A stretch of 64,000 nt of DNA from Trissonchulus latispiculum (GCA_030248195.1 JASAND010022249.1:1-64000), one strand, 5' to 3'. Numbered from the stretch's first letter, positions 44,731 through 56,048 are shown. A program made the numbers and translations. Notes: generated by a model not told the origin, from the letters alone.

Positions 44731-45003
44731 ATCTATAATAATCTAAGTAATGAAAAACGCCTGCCCGCGGTCATTAAGGCAAAGCTTTAGTCCGAAACAG
44801 GGGGAGCCAATGGGCGCTGTATGATTAAGGCCAGTACCCGTCGTAGATCCGCCTTCTGGCCCGCGTTTACCTCATTTCCTTGATGTAAAGATCTCTATTG
44901 ATGGAGATACCAGGCATAATACTCCCTTCCCATGCACAAAATTATCCTAAAATTTTCAATTTGGCTTTATCTTAATCTTTTGTTGCATTATTTCGTGTTT
45001 TAG

Positions 45004-45524
45004 TCTCTGCGCAGCAACAGCAAGAACCTGTCTCGTGGGATTGCCCGTTACTGTATTTGTCCTGAATCATTCCTGTCCTTGGATCGCGTTCTAACGGGCC
45101 ACTACGAGGGAGTGTCTTCCGGCACCCTCCCCAACGATACTGCTTCCGACAGTGATGATGCTGCAGCCGCCGCGGGGGTTGGCGCCCATCAGACTGGTGG
45201 TGAGCCGGGAACGGGAGCGGGTCAGTCTGCCAATGAGGTCGTCTCTATCGATTTATCCGCATCCGCCGGAGATAGTGGTGCTGCATCTGGAACGGGTGAC
45301 TGTGCGGAGGAAGCAGCACAAGCAGCACAAACAGCACCGACAACTCCGGAGGCAACGGAGACCGAGTCTCTGTTCTTCCTGTACACGGAGCCGATTCGCA
45401 TCGAAACGAGATTTGAGGCAATCGATGCTGCCGTCGTCCCATCCACTGGGGACATTGTGACTGTCTGCGAAACGGACGGACTCTGGGTCTGGAATCATCG
45501 GGCAGACTTCAAGTGCGCTCCAAG
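45004..45524 (+). CDS. Gene B exon 7 (linker and first propeller-like strands)
   Basis: SLRSNSKNLSRGIARYCIC, an Ala/Gly/Ser-rich linker shorter than in gene A, then DAAVVPSTGDIVTVCETDG and LWVWNHRADFKCAPR. Donor AG/GTAACT, phase 2. Confidence 0.86.
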
Positions 45525-45714
45525 GTAACTGTCGATTTTTCCTGGTTGTGTAGAATAAAATAAAATAAAATACGTAAAATAAAATTAAAATAAAATAAGT
45601 AAAATAATTTGTCTGTGTTTTCTCTGGCTCGTACAGTTTTCCTCTTGTGCTCTTTTCTGACCACTGGTTCTAATGGTTTTGCGCAAGTTCCTAAAGTTTG
45701 AAAGATAATAATAT

Positions 45715-45970
45715 TGTAACAGATCCAAACTCCCAACAGGCTTTTACTAGCCGACAAAACACAACTAAACAAATCAAGAATGGGAGAAAACTGTCAAACA
45801 GCAAAGAGCAGGAGAAGCTTTAAATAAAGCATGTGCGTGATTCAACAAGCAGACTGACGGCGTCTACAATAACATAAAATAGGCGACTTTGGAGAATATA
45901 TTTTGAGAGAAACAGAAAAGTTGGGAACAGAAGATTAGAATATTTTGAAACTAAGCTGAAAACCGTAACA
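45715..45970 (-). repeat. 3' LTR of the NADAR element
   Basis: 256-bp uninterrupted LTR copy; differs little from the right copy. Confidence 0.82.
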
Positions 45971-46400
45971 TTCGCCTCCTCAAAAAGAGGCTAAGCCATG
46001 TAGAGTGACTAATGGGTGTGATTACAATACTTAGAAGTTCAAGGTTAAATACCATAACGGAAGCCCAAAAAGAAAGAGAAGCAAAGAGTTATCAGTTTAA
46101 GGTTTCGTTAAAGTATTGTTGCTTCTAGGATCGGAAGCACAGAAGTCCAGCAATGACGGCAGACTTTCTTTATAAAGTTTTGGCTGATGAGCGCGTCCAA
46201 GCGGCATCGAGTCGTGTAGTCGGACTGTGCAGTGTTGAAGATTTGGCAAATAGGTTGACCAATGTTTGAGTAATCGTCGGATTCCTGGCGGAGTTAGATA
46301 AGCGCAATCTGGAGAGAAGAGACGTTCCACGACGCCGCCTTCTTTGCGCCACAGTCGAGGTTGCCGTTGATAGGGTGGGCTATTGTACGGAATCCCACGT

Positions 46401-47317
46401 TCATGGCAGATTTTCTGCAAAGAGGACGAATACATAGTGATGGCGAAAACGAGTGTCAATGAGTGAGGTCTGAACCCACTCGGACAGTATGAGAGTCGGA
46501 CGGTCAGGACTGAGGGTACCTGTACGCAGTTCGTTCCGCAATTCCGTTAACATCTGCCCGTAGATGTTTTCACCCTTGTAAGACCCATTAGGAGTGGTTG
46601 CTGAATCCTGTTCGCTGAGCCCCGTATTCCAGTAGTGGTTCTTTCCCACGGAGGCAAACGTTGTAGCGAGATTGCTGAAAAGAGCATCATGGAATGAAGA
46701 ATCCGCCGATTCGCATAGGCGAAGAATGGCGAACAAGACGTTGTCGCGCACGGAAATCCAACCGAGAGTTCGAGGCTTTTCGATGCATTGGCAACAAATT
46801 GATGAATGGCCTGTGGACGTAAGTTTCTCTTAGCTTCATTAAGCAGAGATGCTGCTAGATCTTTCCGGATGAGCTGCTGGAAGTGAATATATTCAAGTAA
46901 ACATTTGGCTGATGGAAACTCGATACCGGAAACAGATAGACGACGCTCAGCTGTTACAGAAAGTGGGTGATTGCCGTTGATTAAGGTGACATGATCTTGG
47001 CGTTTGGAGGGTGTGTTTGAAACATCGAAAGTATCAGAAGCATTGTCGGGTCGAACGTGGGTATCAGATTTGGTATCAGATCGCAGTCTCCTCAGGGAGG
47101 CGTGGGTATCAGAGGCGGTCGCGAGGAGGGAAGAACTAGCCAATCTACGAGTTGAGTACGAGTCGCCATACGTTTGCTCTCCTAATCGACAATATGCTCC
47201 GTTCGATCCAATCCATCGAGGGAGGCAAAGTCTGCATTTCCCCACCAGGGATGCCAAAATGTAACAGATCCAAACTCCCAACAGGCTTTTACTAGCCGAC
47301 AAAACACAACTAACCAA
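46401..47317 (-). pseudogene. NADAR (YbiA-like) domain protein, frameshifted
   Basis: Two minus-strand frames form one NADAR-like domain. The first (47317 down to about 46760) contains LSVSGIEFPSAKCLLEY then a helix with AASLLNEAKRNLRP, the N-terminal (G)I.F.SAE..YQ and A..IL motifs. The second (about 46755 to 46401) continues RDNVLFAILRL, then YWNTGLSEQD, SYKGENIYGQMLTELRNEL, matching the WG.GL..(D) and W.G.N.LG..L...R motifs. A frame change lies near 46750-46760. A further minus frame (46459-46097) lies downstream with no known domain. Known NADAR proteins act on ADP-ribose or riboflavin intermediates as N-glycosidases. A role in a retroelement is unknown. The first frame starts within the LTR. 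Confidence 0.6.
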
Positions 47318-48129
47318 ATCAAGAATGGGAGAAAACTGTCAAACAGCAAAGAGCAGGGGGCAGTTTCATAAAAAATTGACTTGCATGCTAGTACTAGCGT
47401 GCTAGTACTTGCAATGCTAGTGCGAGATGCGAGTATGAGTGTTTCATAAAACTTTTTGAGAACTCGACCAAATTAGCTAAGATTCTGCTGCTGCTAGCAG
47501 TACTAGCATTGCTAGTGCGAGCAATAAGTCTGCTAGTTCAGGGCTTGTGTGAAAAAGGGATAATTCTTTAAAAAATCGTATCTTTTCTTTCCGCGAAGCA
47601 AAATACTTAAAATTTAAACATAAAGTCAAGAACAGATCATTCTTCATGCCATAAAAATTTGAATATAAGAACTTTAATGGTGCAAAAGTTATTATATTTT
47701 TTCTGGGAGTTCTCTAGTCAAAATTGACTAGAGAACTAGAAGGCTGCTAGTTACGAGTTTGGCAACAGCAGCTAGAGTTTTATGAAACAGGTACTCGCAG
47801 GCAGCAACTATATCGACTCGCACTCGACCATCAACTAGACTCGCAAATCCAGTGCGAGTACGAACTCGACCGCACAACTTTTATGAAACACATTAGCGAC
47901 TCGACTCGACAACTAGCAGAGTCTAGCTGTCGAGTCGAGTAGGAAAATTGTTTTATGAAACTGCCCCCAGGAGAAGCTTTAAATAAAGCATGTGCGTGAT
48001 TCAACAAGCAGACTGACGGCGTCTACAATAACATAAAATAGGCGACTTTGGAGAATATATTTTGAGAGAAACAGAAAAATTGGGAACAGAAGATTAGAAT
48101 ATTTTGAAACTAAGCTGAAAACCGTAACA
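47260..48129 (-). repeat. 5' LTR of the NADAR element, interrupted
   Basis: Same sequence as the left LTR except for the MITE inserted after 47356; without it the LTR would be about 256 bp. Confidence 0.82.
47357..47967. mobile_element. PIF/Harbinger-like MITE inside the LTR
   Basis: GGGGCAGTTTCATAAAA and the inverse TTTTATGAAACTGCCCC are the ends, with a 3-bp duplication CAG (47354-47356 and 47968-47970). Mirrored inner blocks carry CTAGTACTAGC and GACTCGAC repeats. A three-base duplication and this end sequence fit PIF/Harbinger. Confidence 0.82.
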
Positions 48130-48456
48130 ATATGCTACCTTGTTACCAGTTATTCGTTTCTCTATCGCTGCTTAGTCCAAAACAGTTAAACTGATCCCTG
48201 AATTTGATCTCTTTCGTGCTTTAACTTCACTATAATTGTCCCATTTACATATATGGGGCTACCGACTTTGCCCCATGTGCATATGGGACAGATGTTTTTC
48301 CGGTTGTCCCATATGGAAATATCAGCAATTTAGAATAGTTGATTTATACACTTCAAACGTTTAATCATATATACTATTTATTCAACCAATTCAATGAAGC
48401 CGAACTATGTAATATTCTTAATAACAGTAATTTTTCTGTGATTTTTACTTTCATAG

Positions 48457-48669
48457 ATGTCATGGGAGTAAGTTTCATCGAGCCCAATGTCGTGTAGCGG
48501 CCTCGGATAAGCTGATCCTCGTGTATACGGTGGACGGGACCTTCATCCGATTTGACCCTTTGACCTTCGAGCACCTCCCCGGCGTGTTCTCCCTTGCGGA
48601 CTCCCTCCACGAGGGCCGCTGTCGCATGGCCATGAACGACCACCACGTCTACCTCCTCTACGGAGGCCG
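48457..48669 (+). CDS. Gene B exon 8, 5' part, cut by insertion
   Basis: Follows TTTCATAG. CHGSKFHRAQCRVAASDKLI through HHVYLLYGG; the next bases belong to the palindromic element and lead to a stop at 48689-48691. The first 16 residues are diverged from gene A, the remainder differs at one residue. Confidence 0.85.
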
Positions 48670-49185
48670 TGTTTTATTGAAGAAAAAATGACAATACTAC
48701 ACAACAAAATACTATACAACAACACTGCAACAAAATACTGTACAACAAGACACAACAAAATACTGTACACAAAGACACACAAAATAACTGCAGAACAACA
48801 ACAATACAAAAATACTATACAACAACACTGCACCAAAATACTGTACAACAACATCAACAAAAATACTGTACAACACAAAGACACGACAAGAATACACTGC
48901 ACAAAATAATATGCAGCAAAAATACAGTACAACACAATAAAGTTACGAGTCAAATTATCTACTAGAGTCCAAAAATGTTTGCAACAATTGGCTGGCACGG
49001 TGTCGAGAGCATTGTCGTCTGTGCTGAGATGACATTTTGGGCGTGAAACCAGCAGCATGGCAACCCGTCAACATCTGAGATATCATCGAAAGCCTGGTAG
49101 CCGAAATGTTTATCAGCATTGTAGACAAGAATGTCCAGGTTGGCAAGCGCATGTTGTAGGCGATGATATTGTGTGGCCTCCGTTG

Positions 49186-49491
49186 TTAGTAATTACCACA
49201 TCCACCCCATAGATGATGAAGCACTCTGCACACCTTCTCCAAAATCAATGGAGCCGTTGTAATAATTGGAGTGGTACTGCCATTCCGGTGTCTGTAGAAT
49301 ATCGCCTGTCGACGAATGGACATCAAGCGAAATATGGATGGAGGATGTGGGATATACGTTTTGTGGACAGTATGTCCATTGGGTAGCAGTATTAATACCG
49401 TCGTTTCCACTGTGACGTCATCCATCTTATGCAAGTCATTCGAAACCATCGTAACAAAACCAATAGTAACCATTGTAGTCGCAAACGTCAA
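49186..49491 (-). pseudogene. Left-arm copy of the 190-aa protein gene, broken
   Basis: Matches codons of the right-arm gene from TMVTIGFVTMVSNDLHKMDD to LILEKVCR with a handful of replacements, then shifts frame and stops. The remaining homologous part continues in other frames to about 48955. Confidence 0.75.
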
Positions 49492-49936
49492 ACACTAGCG
49501 CTAAACACTGCCTCAGGACATAACGACATGGCAAAACTTGTTTTTATTGAGTATACGTCATCACTTTAAACTAGATAAAACCGGTTATGCGTCATCACTT
49601 TAAACTAGCGTTATGAGTCATCAGTAATTAATTACCTTTACACTTTTGTAATGCCAAATGGCGGAAACCTCGGTTAGAGGTTTATTGATTGTCTTTTCTT
49701 AAGTCGAATCCTTGATGTAAGTGACGTAGAGCTCGACCATAGGTTTCTTGTTGAGCATCATAGCAACTTCCCGTTTTGGGAAGTGCTCAACGTTCTTCCG
49801 TTGTTCCTAGATGTTGCTCAGTTGTGCGCCAAACATATTTTATTGTGCTCCGAGCATACTTCATTGTGCTCCGAGCATATTTCGTCATGTTGAAAGGATA
49901 TCGCAATGTGCTCCAGCTGATATTTTAGTATGTGGG

Positions 49937-50058
<122 letters not shown>

Positions 50059-50120
50059 TGCGGGTGTCGGCTTTTAATGATTTGGGTTGTTGCATTGGTT
50101 GACCATTTGACCATTGACTT

Positions 50121-50618
50121 TCATGTTCTCTCCGGTAGTACATGATCATCAATTGCAGCATTCTTTTCAATGGCACGTTTTAGAGCTTCATCTGTAGAAA
50201 GTCGTTCCTCGTAGTCTGACTGTTTGTCCACAATTTGTTCTATGATAGGGTCTTTCAACAAATCATTGCACTGAGTTATCTTAAAATAAACTAGCTTGTT
50301 AAGCTCCGCTCTTATCTTAGGTCTAATTTCATTGTAGGCTTCAATTTTTGCTTGGTCTATACTGAGCCCATCTTGTTGGTATTCTGCCATCAATCTTCGA
50401 GCCCTTGCTTGAAACTTCTCCTCAGCTCTCGCTACAAGCTCTTCCCAAAACTCCCCAATCTCTTCATCAGTTCCTTCTGCGGTGCTAATGCTCTCCTGCA
50501 CAGAGCCTTCTGATTTAGAGTCTTCTTCATCAGTCGTTGGAGCATGAACATTTTGTATGTGGCGCCGCATATTGAACGATCTGCTAAATGTTTCGCCACA
50601 ATGGTCACAAGTATGCAT
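50121..50618 (-). CDS. C2H2 zinc-finger protein, left-arm copy (165 aa)
   Basis: A single N-terminal C2H2 finger (CDHCGETFSRSFNMRRH then IQNVH), an acidic Ser/Glu region, then a charged helical part (AEEKFQARARRLMAEYQQD) to the C-terminus VLPERT. The protein is identical to the right-arm copy, although the flanking arms differ at scattered positions. I do not recognise the family beyond the finger; DNA binding is the likely role. Confidence 0.7.
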   Translation of the reverse strand: MHTCDHCGETFSRSFNMRRHIQNVHAPTTDEEDSKSEGSVQESISTAEGTDEEIGEFWEELVARAEEKFQARARRLMAEYQQDGLSIDQAKIEAYNEIRPKIRAELNKLVYFKITQCNDLLKDPIIEQIVDKQSDYEERLSTDEALKRAIEKNAAIDDHVLPERT

Positions 50619-50739
50619 TGTGAGTCTGGTTCTGAGGTTGTTTATTCAATCGTATATTATCCCCAGCATATCAATTCTTTATATTAACGTAGAAGTGTTC
50701 GACAGATACCGAAGAAAGCTTGGAGCAAGCAAAGAGTAT

Positions 50740-50862
50740 GCTCCCAATGACAAGGAGCAAGCTCCCAATGACAAAGAGCAAGCTCACAATAACAAAGAGC
50801 AAGCTCCCAGTGACAAGGAGCAAGCTCCCAGTGACAAGGAGCAAGCTCCCAATGACAAGAGC
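50740..50862. repeat. Tandem 18-bp repeat, left arm
   Basis: Repeats of AATGACAA(A/G)GAGCAAGCTCCC, seven or so units. The mirrored array in the right arm is 51237-51360. Confidence 0.85.
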
Positions 50863-51006
50863 TAAGAAAGGGGAATTACAGATCGTGTCGGCGTCAAGTT
50901 TTCTAGAGACATCAGATGGTTTTCCAACTAAGATATCGAAAACTTTAAAAGATTGAGTGAGATTACTGGCTTACTGGGCAAATGTAAGCAAATGTAATGA
51001 GCTGGG

Positions 51007-51007
<1 letters not shown>

Positions 51008-51037
<30 letters not shown>

Positions 51038-51048
51038 AAAAAAGAAAG
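51008..51048. repeat. A-rich run at the centre of the palindrome
   Basis: Two poly-A runs of 16-19 bases separated by single G residues. Confidence 0.95.
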
Positions 51049-51484
51049 AGAACACAGGGTTTCAAGACAATGCAGAGAGACATGGACCTAGAACATACGC
51101 AAGTCAACTGTTTATGGTATACACGTTCTGCATTATGTCTGTTGCTTCGAATTACCGACCAGTCATATTCGTTCGTAGTGATGGTAAAGTGACATCTGTA
51201 ATTATCAATTACCCTTTCAAAGCTCTTGTTACTGAGCTCGCTCCTTGTCATTGGGAGCTTGCTCCTTGTCACTGGGAGCTTGCTCTTTGTCATTGGGAGC
51301 TTGCTCTTTGTTATTGTGAGCTTGCTCTTTGTCATTGGGAGCTTGCTCCTTGTCATTGGGAGCATACTCTTTGCTTGCTCCAAGCTTTCTTCGGTATCTG
51401 TCGAACACTTCTACGTTAATAGAAAGAATTGATATGCTGGGGATAATATACGATTGAATCAACAACCTCAGAACCAGACTCACA

Positions 51485-51982
51485 ATGCATACTTGTGACC
51501 ATTGTGGCGAAACATTTAGCAGATCGTTCAATATGCGGCGCCACATACAAAATGTTCATGCTCCAACGACTGATGAAGAAGACTCTAAATCAGAAGGCTC
51601 TGTGCAGGAGAGCATTAGCACCGCAGAAGGAACTGATGAAGAGATTGGGGAGTTTTGGGAAGAGCTTGTAGCGAGAGCTGAGGAGAAGTTTCAAGCAAGG
51701 GCTCGAAGATTGATGGCAGAATACCAACAAGATGGGCTCAGTATAGACCAAGCAAAAATTGAAGCCTACAATGAAATTAGACCTAAGATAAGAGCGGAGC
51801 TTAACAAGCTAGTTTATTTTAAGATAACTCAGTGCAATGATTTGTTGAAAGACCCTATCATAGAACAAATTGTGGACAAACAGTCAGACTACGAGGAACG
51901 ACTTTCTACAGATGAAGCTCTAAAACGTGCCATTGAAAAGAATGCTGCAATTGATGATCATGTACTACCAGAGAGAACATGA
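51485..51982 (+). CDS. C2H2 zinc-finger protein, right-arm copy (165 aa)
   Basis: Same 165 residues as the left-arm copy, divergent to it (head to head). The two are transcribed away from the centre, so the 375-bp spacer could hold a shared bidirectional promoter. Identity of both copies suggests a young palindrome or selection on the protein. Confidence 0.7.
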   Translation: MHTCDHCGETFSRSFNMRRHIQNVHAPTTDEEDSKSEGSVQESISTAEGTDEEIGEFWEELVARAEEKFQARARRLMAEYQQDGLSIDQAKIEAYNEIRPKIRAELNKLVYFKITQCNDLLKDPIIEQIVDKQSDYEERLSTDEALKRAIEKNAAIDDHVLPERT

Positions 51983-52044
51983 AAGTCAATGGTCAAATGG
52001 TCAACCAATGCAACAACCCAAATCATTAAAAGCCGACACCCGCA

Positions 52045-52219
<175 letters not shown>

Positions 52220-52630
52220 TCATACGTATACACATACTAAAATATCAGCTGGAGCACATTGCGATATCCTTTCAACAGGACGAAATATGCTCGGAGCACA
52301 ATGAAGTATGCTCGGAGCACAATAAAAAATGTTTGGCGCACAACTGAGCAACATCTAGGAACAACGGAAGAACGTTGAGCACTTCCTAAAACGGGAAGTT
52401 GCTATGATGCTCAACAAGAAACCTATGGTTGAGCTTTACGTCACCTACATCAAGGATTCTACTTAAGAAAAGACAATCAATAAACCTCTAACCGAGGTTT
52501 CCGCCATTTGGCATTACAAAAGTGTAAAGGTAATTAATTACTGATGACTCATAACGCTAGTTTAAAGTGATGACGCATAACCGGTTTTATCTAGTTTAAA
52601 GTGATGACGTATACTCAATAAAAACAAGTT

Positions 52631-53203
52631 TTGCCATGTCGTTATGTCCTGAGGCAGTGTTTAGCGCTAGTGTTTAACGTTTGCAGTACAATGGTTACTA
52701 TTGGTTTTGTTACGATGGTTTCGAATGACTTGCATAAGATGGATGACGTCACAATGGAAATGACGGTATTAATACTGCTACCCAATGGACATACTGTCCA
52801 TGAAACGTATATCCCACGTCCTCCATCCATATTTCATTTGATGTCCATTCGTCGACAGGCGATATTCTACAGATTTCGGAATGGCAGTACCACTCCAATT
52901 ATTGCAACGGCTCCATTGATTTTGGAGAAGGTGTGCAGAGCGCTTCATCGATATGGGGTGGATGTGGTAATTACCAACGGAGCCACACAATATCATCGGC
53001 TACAACATGCGCTTGCCAACCTGGACATTCTTGTCTATGATGGTGGTAAACATTTCGGCTACCCGACTTTCGATGATATCTCAGATGTTGACGGGTTGCC
53101 ATGCTGCTGGTTTCACGCCCAAATGTCATCTCAGCACAGACGACAATGCTCTCGACACCGTGCCGAACAATTGTTGCAAACATTTTTGGACTCTAGTAGA
53201 TAA
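52631..53203 (+). CDS. Unrecognised 190-aa protein of the palindromic element
   Basis: Intact frame in the right arm ending TAA near 53201; a later start at the TMVTIGFV methionine is equally possible and is the one shared with the left arm. Notable parts are VTNGATQYHRLQHALANLD-like text, YDGGKHFGYPTFDDISD, and a terminal Cys/His cluster CCWFHAQMSSQHRRQCSRHR. The order of a GYP-containing loop and CxxH..H..C residues recalls the DEDDh-derived Maelstrom-type fold, but catalytic residues cannot be assigned, so this is only a hint. It is the outermost gene of the element. Confidence 0.5.
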   Translation: MPCRYVLRQCLALVFNVCSTMVTIGFVTMVSNDLHKMDDVTMEMTVLILLPNGHTVHETYIPRPPSIFHLMSIRRQAIFYRFRNGSTTPIIATAPLILEKVCRALHRYGVDVVITNGATQYHRLQHALANLDILVYDGGKHFGYPTFDDISDVDGLPCCWFHAQMSSQHRRQCSRHRAEQLLQTFLDSSR

Positions 53204-53639
53204 TTTGACTCGTAACTTTACAGTATTGTACTGTATTTTTGTTGCATATTATTTTGTGCAGTGTATTCTTGTCGTGTCTTTGTGTTGTACAGTATTTTTG
53301 TTGTTGTTGTTGTACAGTATTTTTGTGCAGTGTTGTTGTACTGTATCTTTGTTGCATATTATTTTGTGCAGTGTATTCTTGTCGTGTCTTTCTGTTGTAA
53401 TTTTGTTGTTTTGTTGTACAGTATTTTGGTGCAGTGTTGTTGTATAGTATTTTTGTTGTGTAGTATTGTTGTTCTTTCTTCAATAAAACACATCCGCCTG
53501 TATGGGCCGTACTATAGTAGTAGTGTTCGCCACAGTTGGTGTCTCCCACTGGCTGTATTTGCAGACTAAAGTAGTCGGGTGATCACTAGCGGTCGCGTCC
53601 TGTGATAATTTGGGCGGTCATGGTCCCAGGTAAGCTTCC

Positions 53640-54295
53640 ATCCCGGCTAAATTCTGAAGTCAGTTTTGAATTCTACGACAGCGAATTACCTCAAACTTGT
53701 TCCAACTGGTCAATTTTGAAATTTTACCTAGAGTCAACTATGGTTCCGACCAAGGATCAGCGCGGAGCTTTCATCCTAGCTAAATTCTGAGATCATTTTT
53801 AGAATCTACCACCCCGAAAACCCCTAGGTAAAGTTTGGGTCCACCGTGGTTCCGGGCATGGGTCAGCATGGAGGTTACAAAATAGAAGAAAACGAAGGTC
53901 ATTTTTGAAATCTACGACCTTGAAAACCCCCTGGGTAAAGTTTTCCCTACGAAAATGGACAATTTTGAAATTTGACCTTTGGTCGACTATGGTTCCGGGC
54001 ATGGGTCAGCACGGAGGTTAAGAAATAGAGCAAAACTAATGTCATTTTTGGATTCCCCGACCCAGAAAACCCCCTAGATAAAGTTTTTCCAGCGAAAATA
54101 GGTAATTTTGAAATTTGACCTTGGGTCCACCGTGGTTCCGGTTATGGGTCCCTTACAGCACGGAGCTTTCAAAATAGAACAAAACTGAGGTCATTTTTGA
54201 ATTCCCCGACCCCGAAAACCCCCTAGATAAAGTTTTCCGAGCGAAAAGGGTCAACTTTGAAATTTGACCTTGGGTCGACCGTGGTTCCGGTCACA
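53640..54295 (+). repeat. About 145-bp tandem repeat, 4-5 degenerate units
   Basis: GGTTCCG recurs near 53742, 53847, 53991, 54133 and 54281, with GGTCATTTTTGA, GAAAACCCC and CAATTTTGAAATTTGACCTT blocks in order. One unit is shortened. It lies in gene B intron 8, right after the palindromic element. Confidence 0.8.
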
Positions 54296-54545
54296 TCCTC
54301 CACACCCTCACCCCCAACTCCACAACCACAAAAACCTCCCCCCAAATTCCTCCACAACCCCAAAAACCAAAAACCTCCCCCAACAGTCCACAACCCCAAA
54401 AACCTCCCCCCAATTTTCCTCCACAACCTCCCCCAAGAGAGGGGGGGGGGGAGGGGGAAGAAAGGGGGGGGCGGGGGGGGGGGGGCGGGGGGGGAGGGGG
54501 GGGGGGGGCAAATTTCCTCCACAACCACCCGCCCCCCCCCGCCCG
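54296..54545. repeat. C-rich / G-rich low-complexity block
   Basis: CCACAACC and CCCCCAAAAACC repeats followed by long G-runs (54434-54508). Long open frames here are simple-sequence artefacts. Confidence 0.85.
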
Positions 54546-54813
54546 AGGTAAATATGGGGTGTGTTGTTTGGTGTTATTGTATGGTGGTGGTTTTTTTGTT
54601 TTTTTTATGACTGCTTTCGGAATGTTTCATCAAATTTTAGCTTGATTTCCGTTGCCTGCAAACAATACAGTATGTGCCCAAAGGGAATCACTGCTTTAAA
54701 ATGGTACACCTGAAATGGTAAACGAGAAGACAATGTTGCCGTGTTGCCTGGCATTGTTGGTTCTTTCTAGAAATTCGACTAGATCTTGATATTTCAGATC
54801 TAAATATTTCTAG

Positions 54814-54984
54814 ATATTGGACGAATCAGTGGTTGACCTGGCGTGTTGTCTGCCCCCCGGCCAGATGGGGCGGGACATTGGAGTCTTCCGAGATAGAGTC
54901 TTTATCGTCACTTCGGTCTTCAAGGGCAGGGAGTGGGAAGATGGTGACAGTTTTTCTGAATCTGAAGGCGATGATCCGCCAGAG
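54814..54984 (+). CDS. Gene B exon 9 (propeller-like)
   Basis: ILDESVVDLACCLPPGQMG, DRVFIVTSVF and an acidic loop; 171 bp, phase 0 at both ends, still open despite the upstream break. Confidence 0.83.
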
Positions 54985-55097
54985 GTATGTACGATAGACA
55001 ATTCATTCAAAATCATTCAGGGACGTAATCTCAGGAAAGAAGTTGGGTAGACTAGGGTTGACGTTGTACTCTTGGTTTTACTAAGATTACATAATAC

Positions 55098-55512
55098 CAA
55101 GAGTACATAATAGATAAGAGTATGACAACAGGCAGGCTCTCTGTTATCAGAGCAAAAACTATGCTATGCGCGCTATCGGCTGACCCCCCCCACAAATTGA
55201 CCCCCTCTCACACCGCCCCTATATGGGTACAGGGTCCAAACGGGGGTCGCTCACTCGCTTAGTATGTTTTCTACATGCATAAGTTAAACATACACGCTTG
55301 CACCCTGTTCCCAAATTAGGCCTCGGTTTATTATAACGTGTAATTATGCAAAGCAGTGAGCGACCCCCGTTTGGACCCTGTACCCATATAGGGGCGGTGT
55401 GAGAGGGGGTCAATTTGTGGGGGGGGTTAGCCGATAGCGCGCATAGCATAGTTTTTACTCTGATAACAGAGAGCCTGCCTGTTGTCATACTCTTATCTAT
55501 TATGTACTCTTG
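55098..55512. mobile_element. Fold-back MITE, 7-bp TSD
   Basis: CAAGAGTACATAATAGATA and its inverse end the unit, and ATAATAC is duplicated at 55091-55097 and 55513-55519. The arms mirror for about 160 bp (GCTCTCTGTTATCAGAG, TATGCTATGCGCGCTATCGG, AAACGGGGGTCGCTCAC). Fragments of the family occur near 3470-3535, 37987-38015 and 58197-58240. Confidence 0.85.
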
Positions 55513-55589
55513 ATAATACACAACTAAGAGTAAGACTCACACTCTTAGCTATTGTGTTCTCTTGGTTTTATTGGCTTACTGCGTAGGTC

Positions 55590-55850
55590 TGTAGCGCTTC
55601 TACCAGGGCTATTGGACCATGAAGAAACAAGGATAAACCCGAACGGGAGGCGTCAGGCACCCTTATACCCACGAAACCAGGACCTAGAAGAGAGAAGTGA
55701 AGAGGGAGGTTCAGGTTTTTGCTCACTATTGAAAGTAAAGAATTGGTCTCGCCGGGGATCGAACCACGGCCCTTCTACTCCGAAGCAGACATGCTAACCA
55801 CTACATCACGGGACCATCAGCTGAACTCCCATATCAGGCTTATCAATCTT
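55590..55850 (-). mobile_element. tRNA-derived SINE (second family), copy 1
   Basis: On the minus strand: leader GATATGGGAGTTCAGCTGAT, tRNA-like head GGTCCCGTGATGTAGTGGTTAGC..GGTTCGATCCCCGG (A and B boxes), then a body with AGGTCCTGGTTTCG and GGTGCCTGACGCCTCCCG. The head could fold as a near-complete tRNA, but the repeated leader and body show it is a SINE. Confidence 0.78.
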
Positions 55851-56048
55851 TCCTATGCCTGCTTCCCTTACAGGACCGAATCAGACTTGACCTCTTGGTA
55901 TGTTTGCCTCCGGGGGTTAAAAAATTAGGAATTTCTAAAATTTTACCAATTCTTTGTCCCTATTGAGACTTCTATTAGAAGTTCTGCTTTGCCTTTTCGA
56001 GGAGGAGACTACCAAAGCAGTTGCTTGCACCCTTTCAAAATGTTTCTA

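Larger units (their letters stand above)
45715..48129 (-). mobile_element. LTR retrotransposon carrying a NADAR domain
   Basis: LTRs 45715-45970 (256 bp) and 47260-48129 start TGTAACAGATCC and end ACCGTAACA; ATAT flanks the element (45711-45714 and 48130-48133). The right LTR is enlarged by a 611-bp MITE (47357-47967). The minus-strand coding direction makes the right LTR the 5' one. Immediately inside it lies TTGGCATCCCTGGTGGGG, a likely primer-binding site. The 1289-bp interior has no reverse transcriptase, protease or integrase but encodes a frameshifted NADAR-like domain. Non-autonomous. In gene B intron 7. Confidence 0.82.

Noticed and set aside
55733..55816. Functional tRNA gene on the minus strand
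   Set aside because: It resembles a tRNA closely but is the head of a SINE with two further copies next to it.
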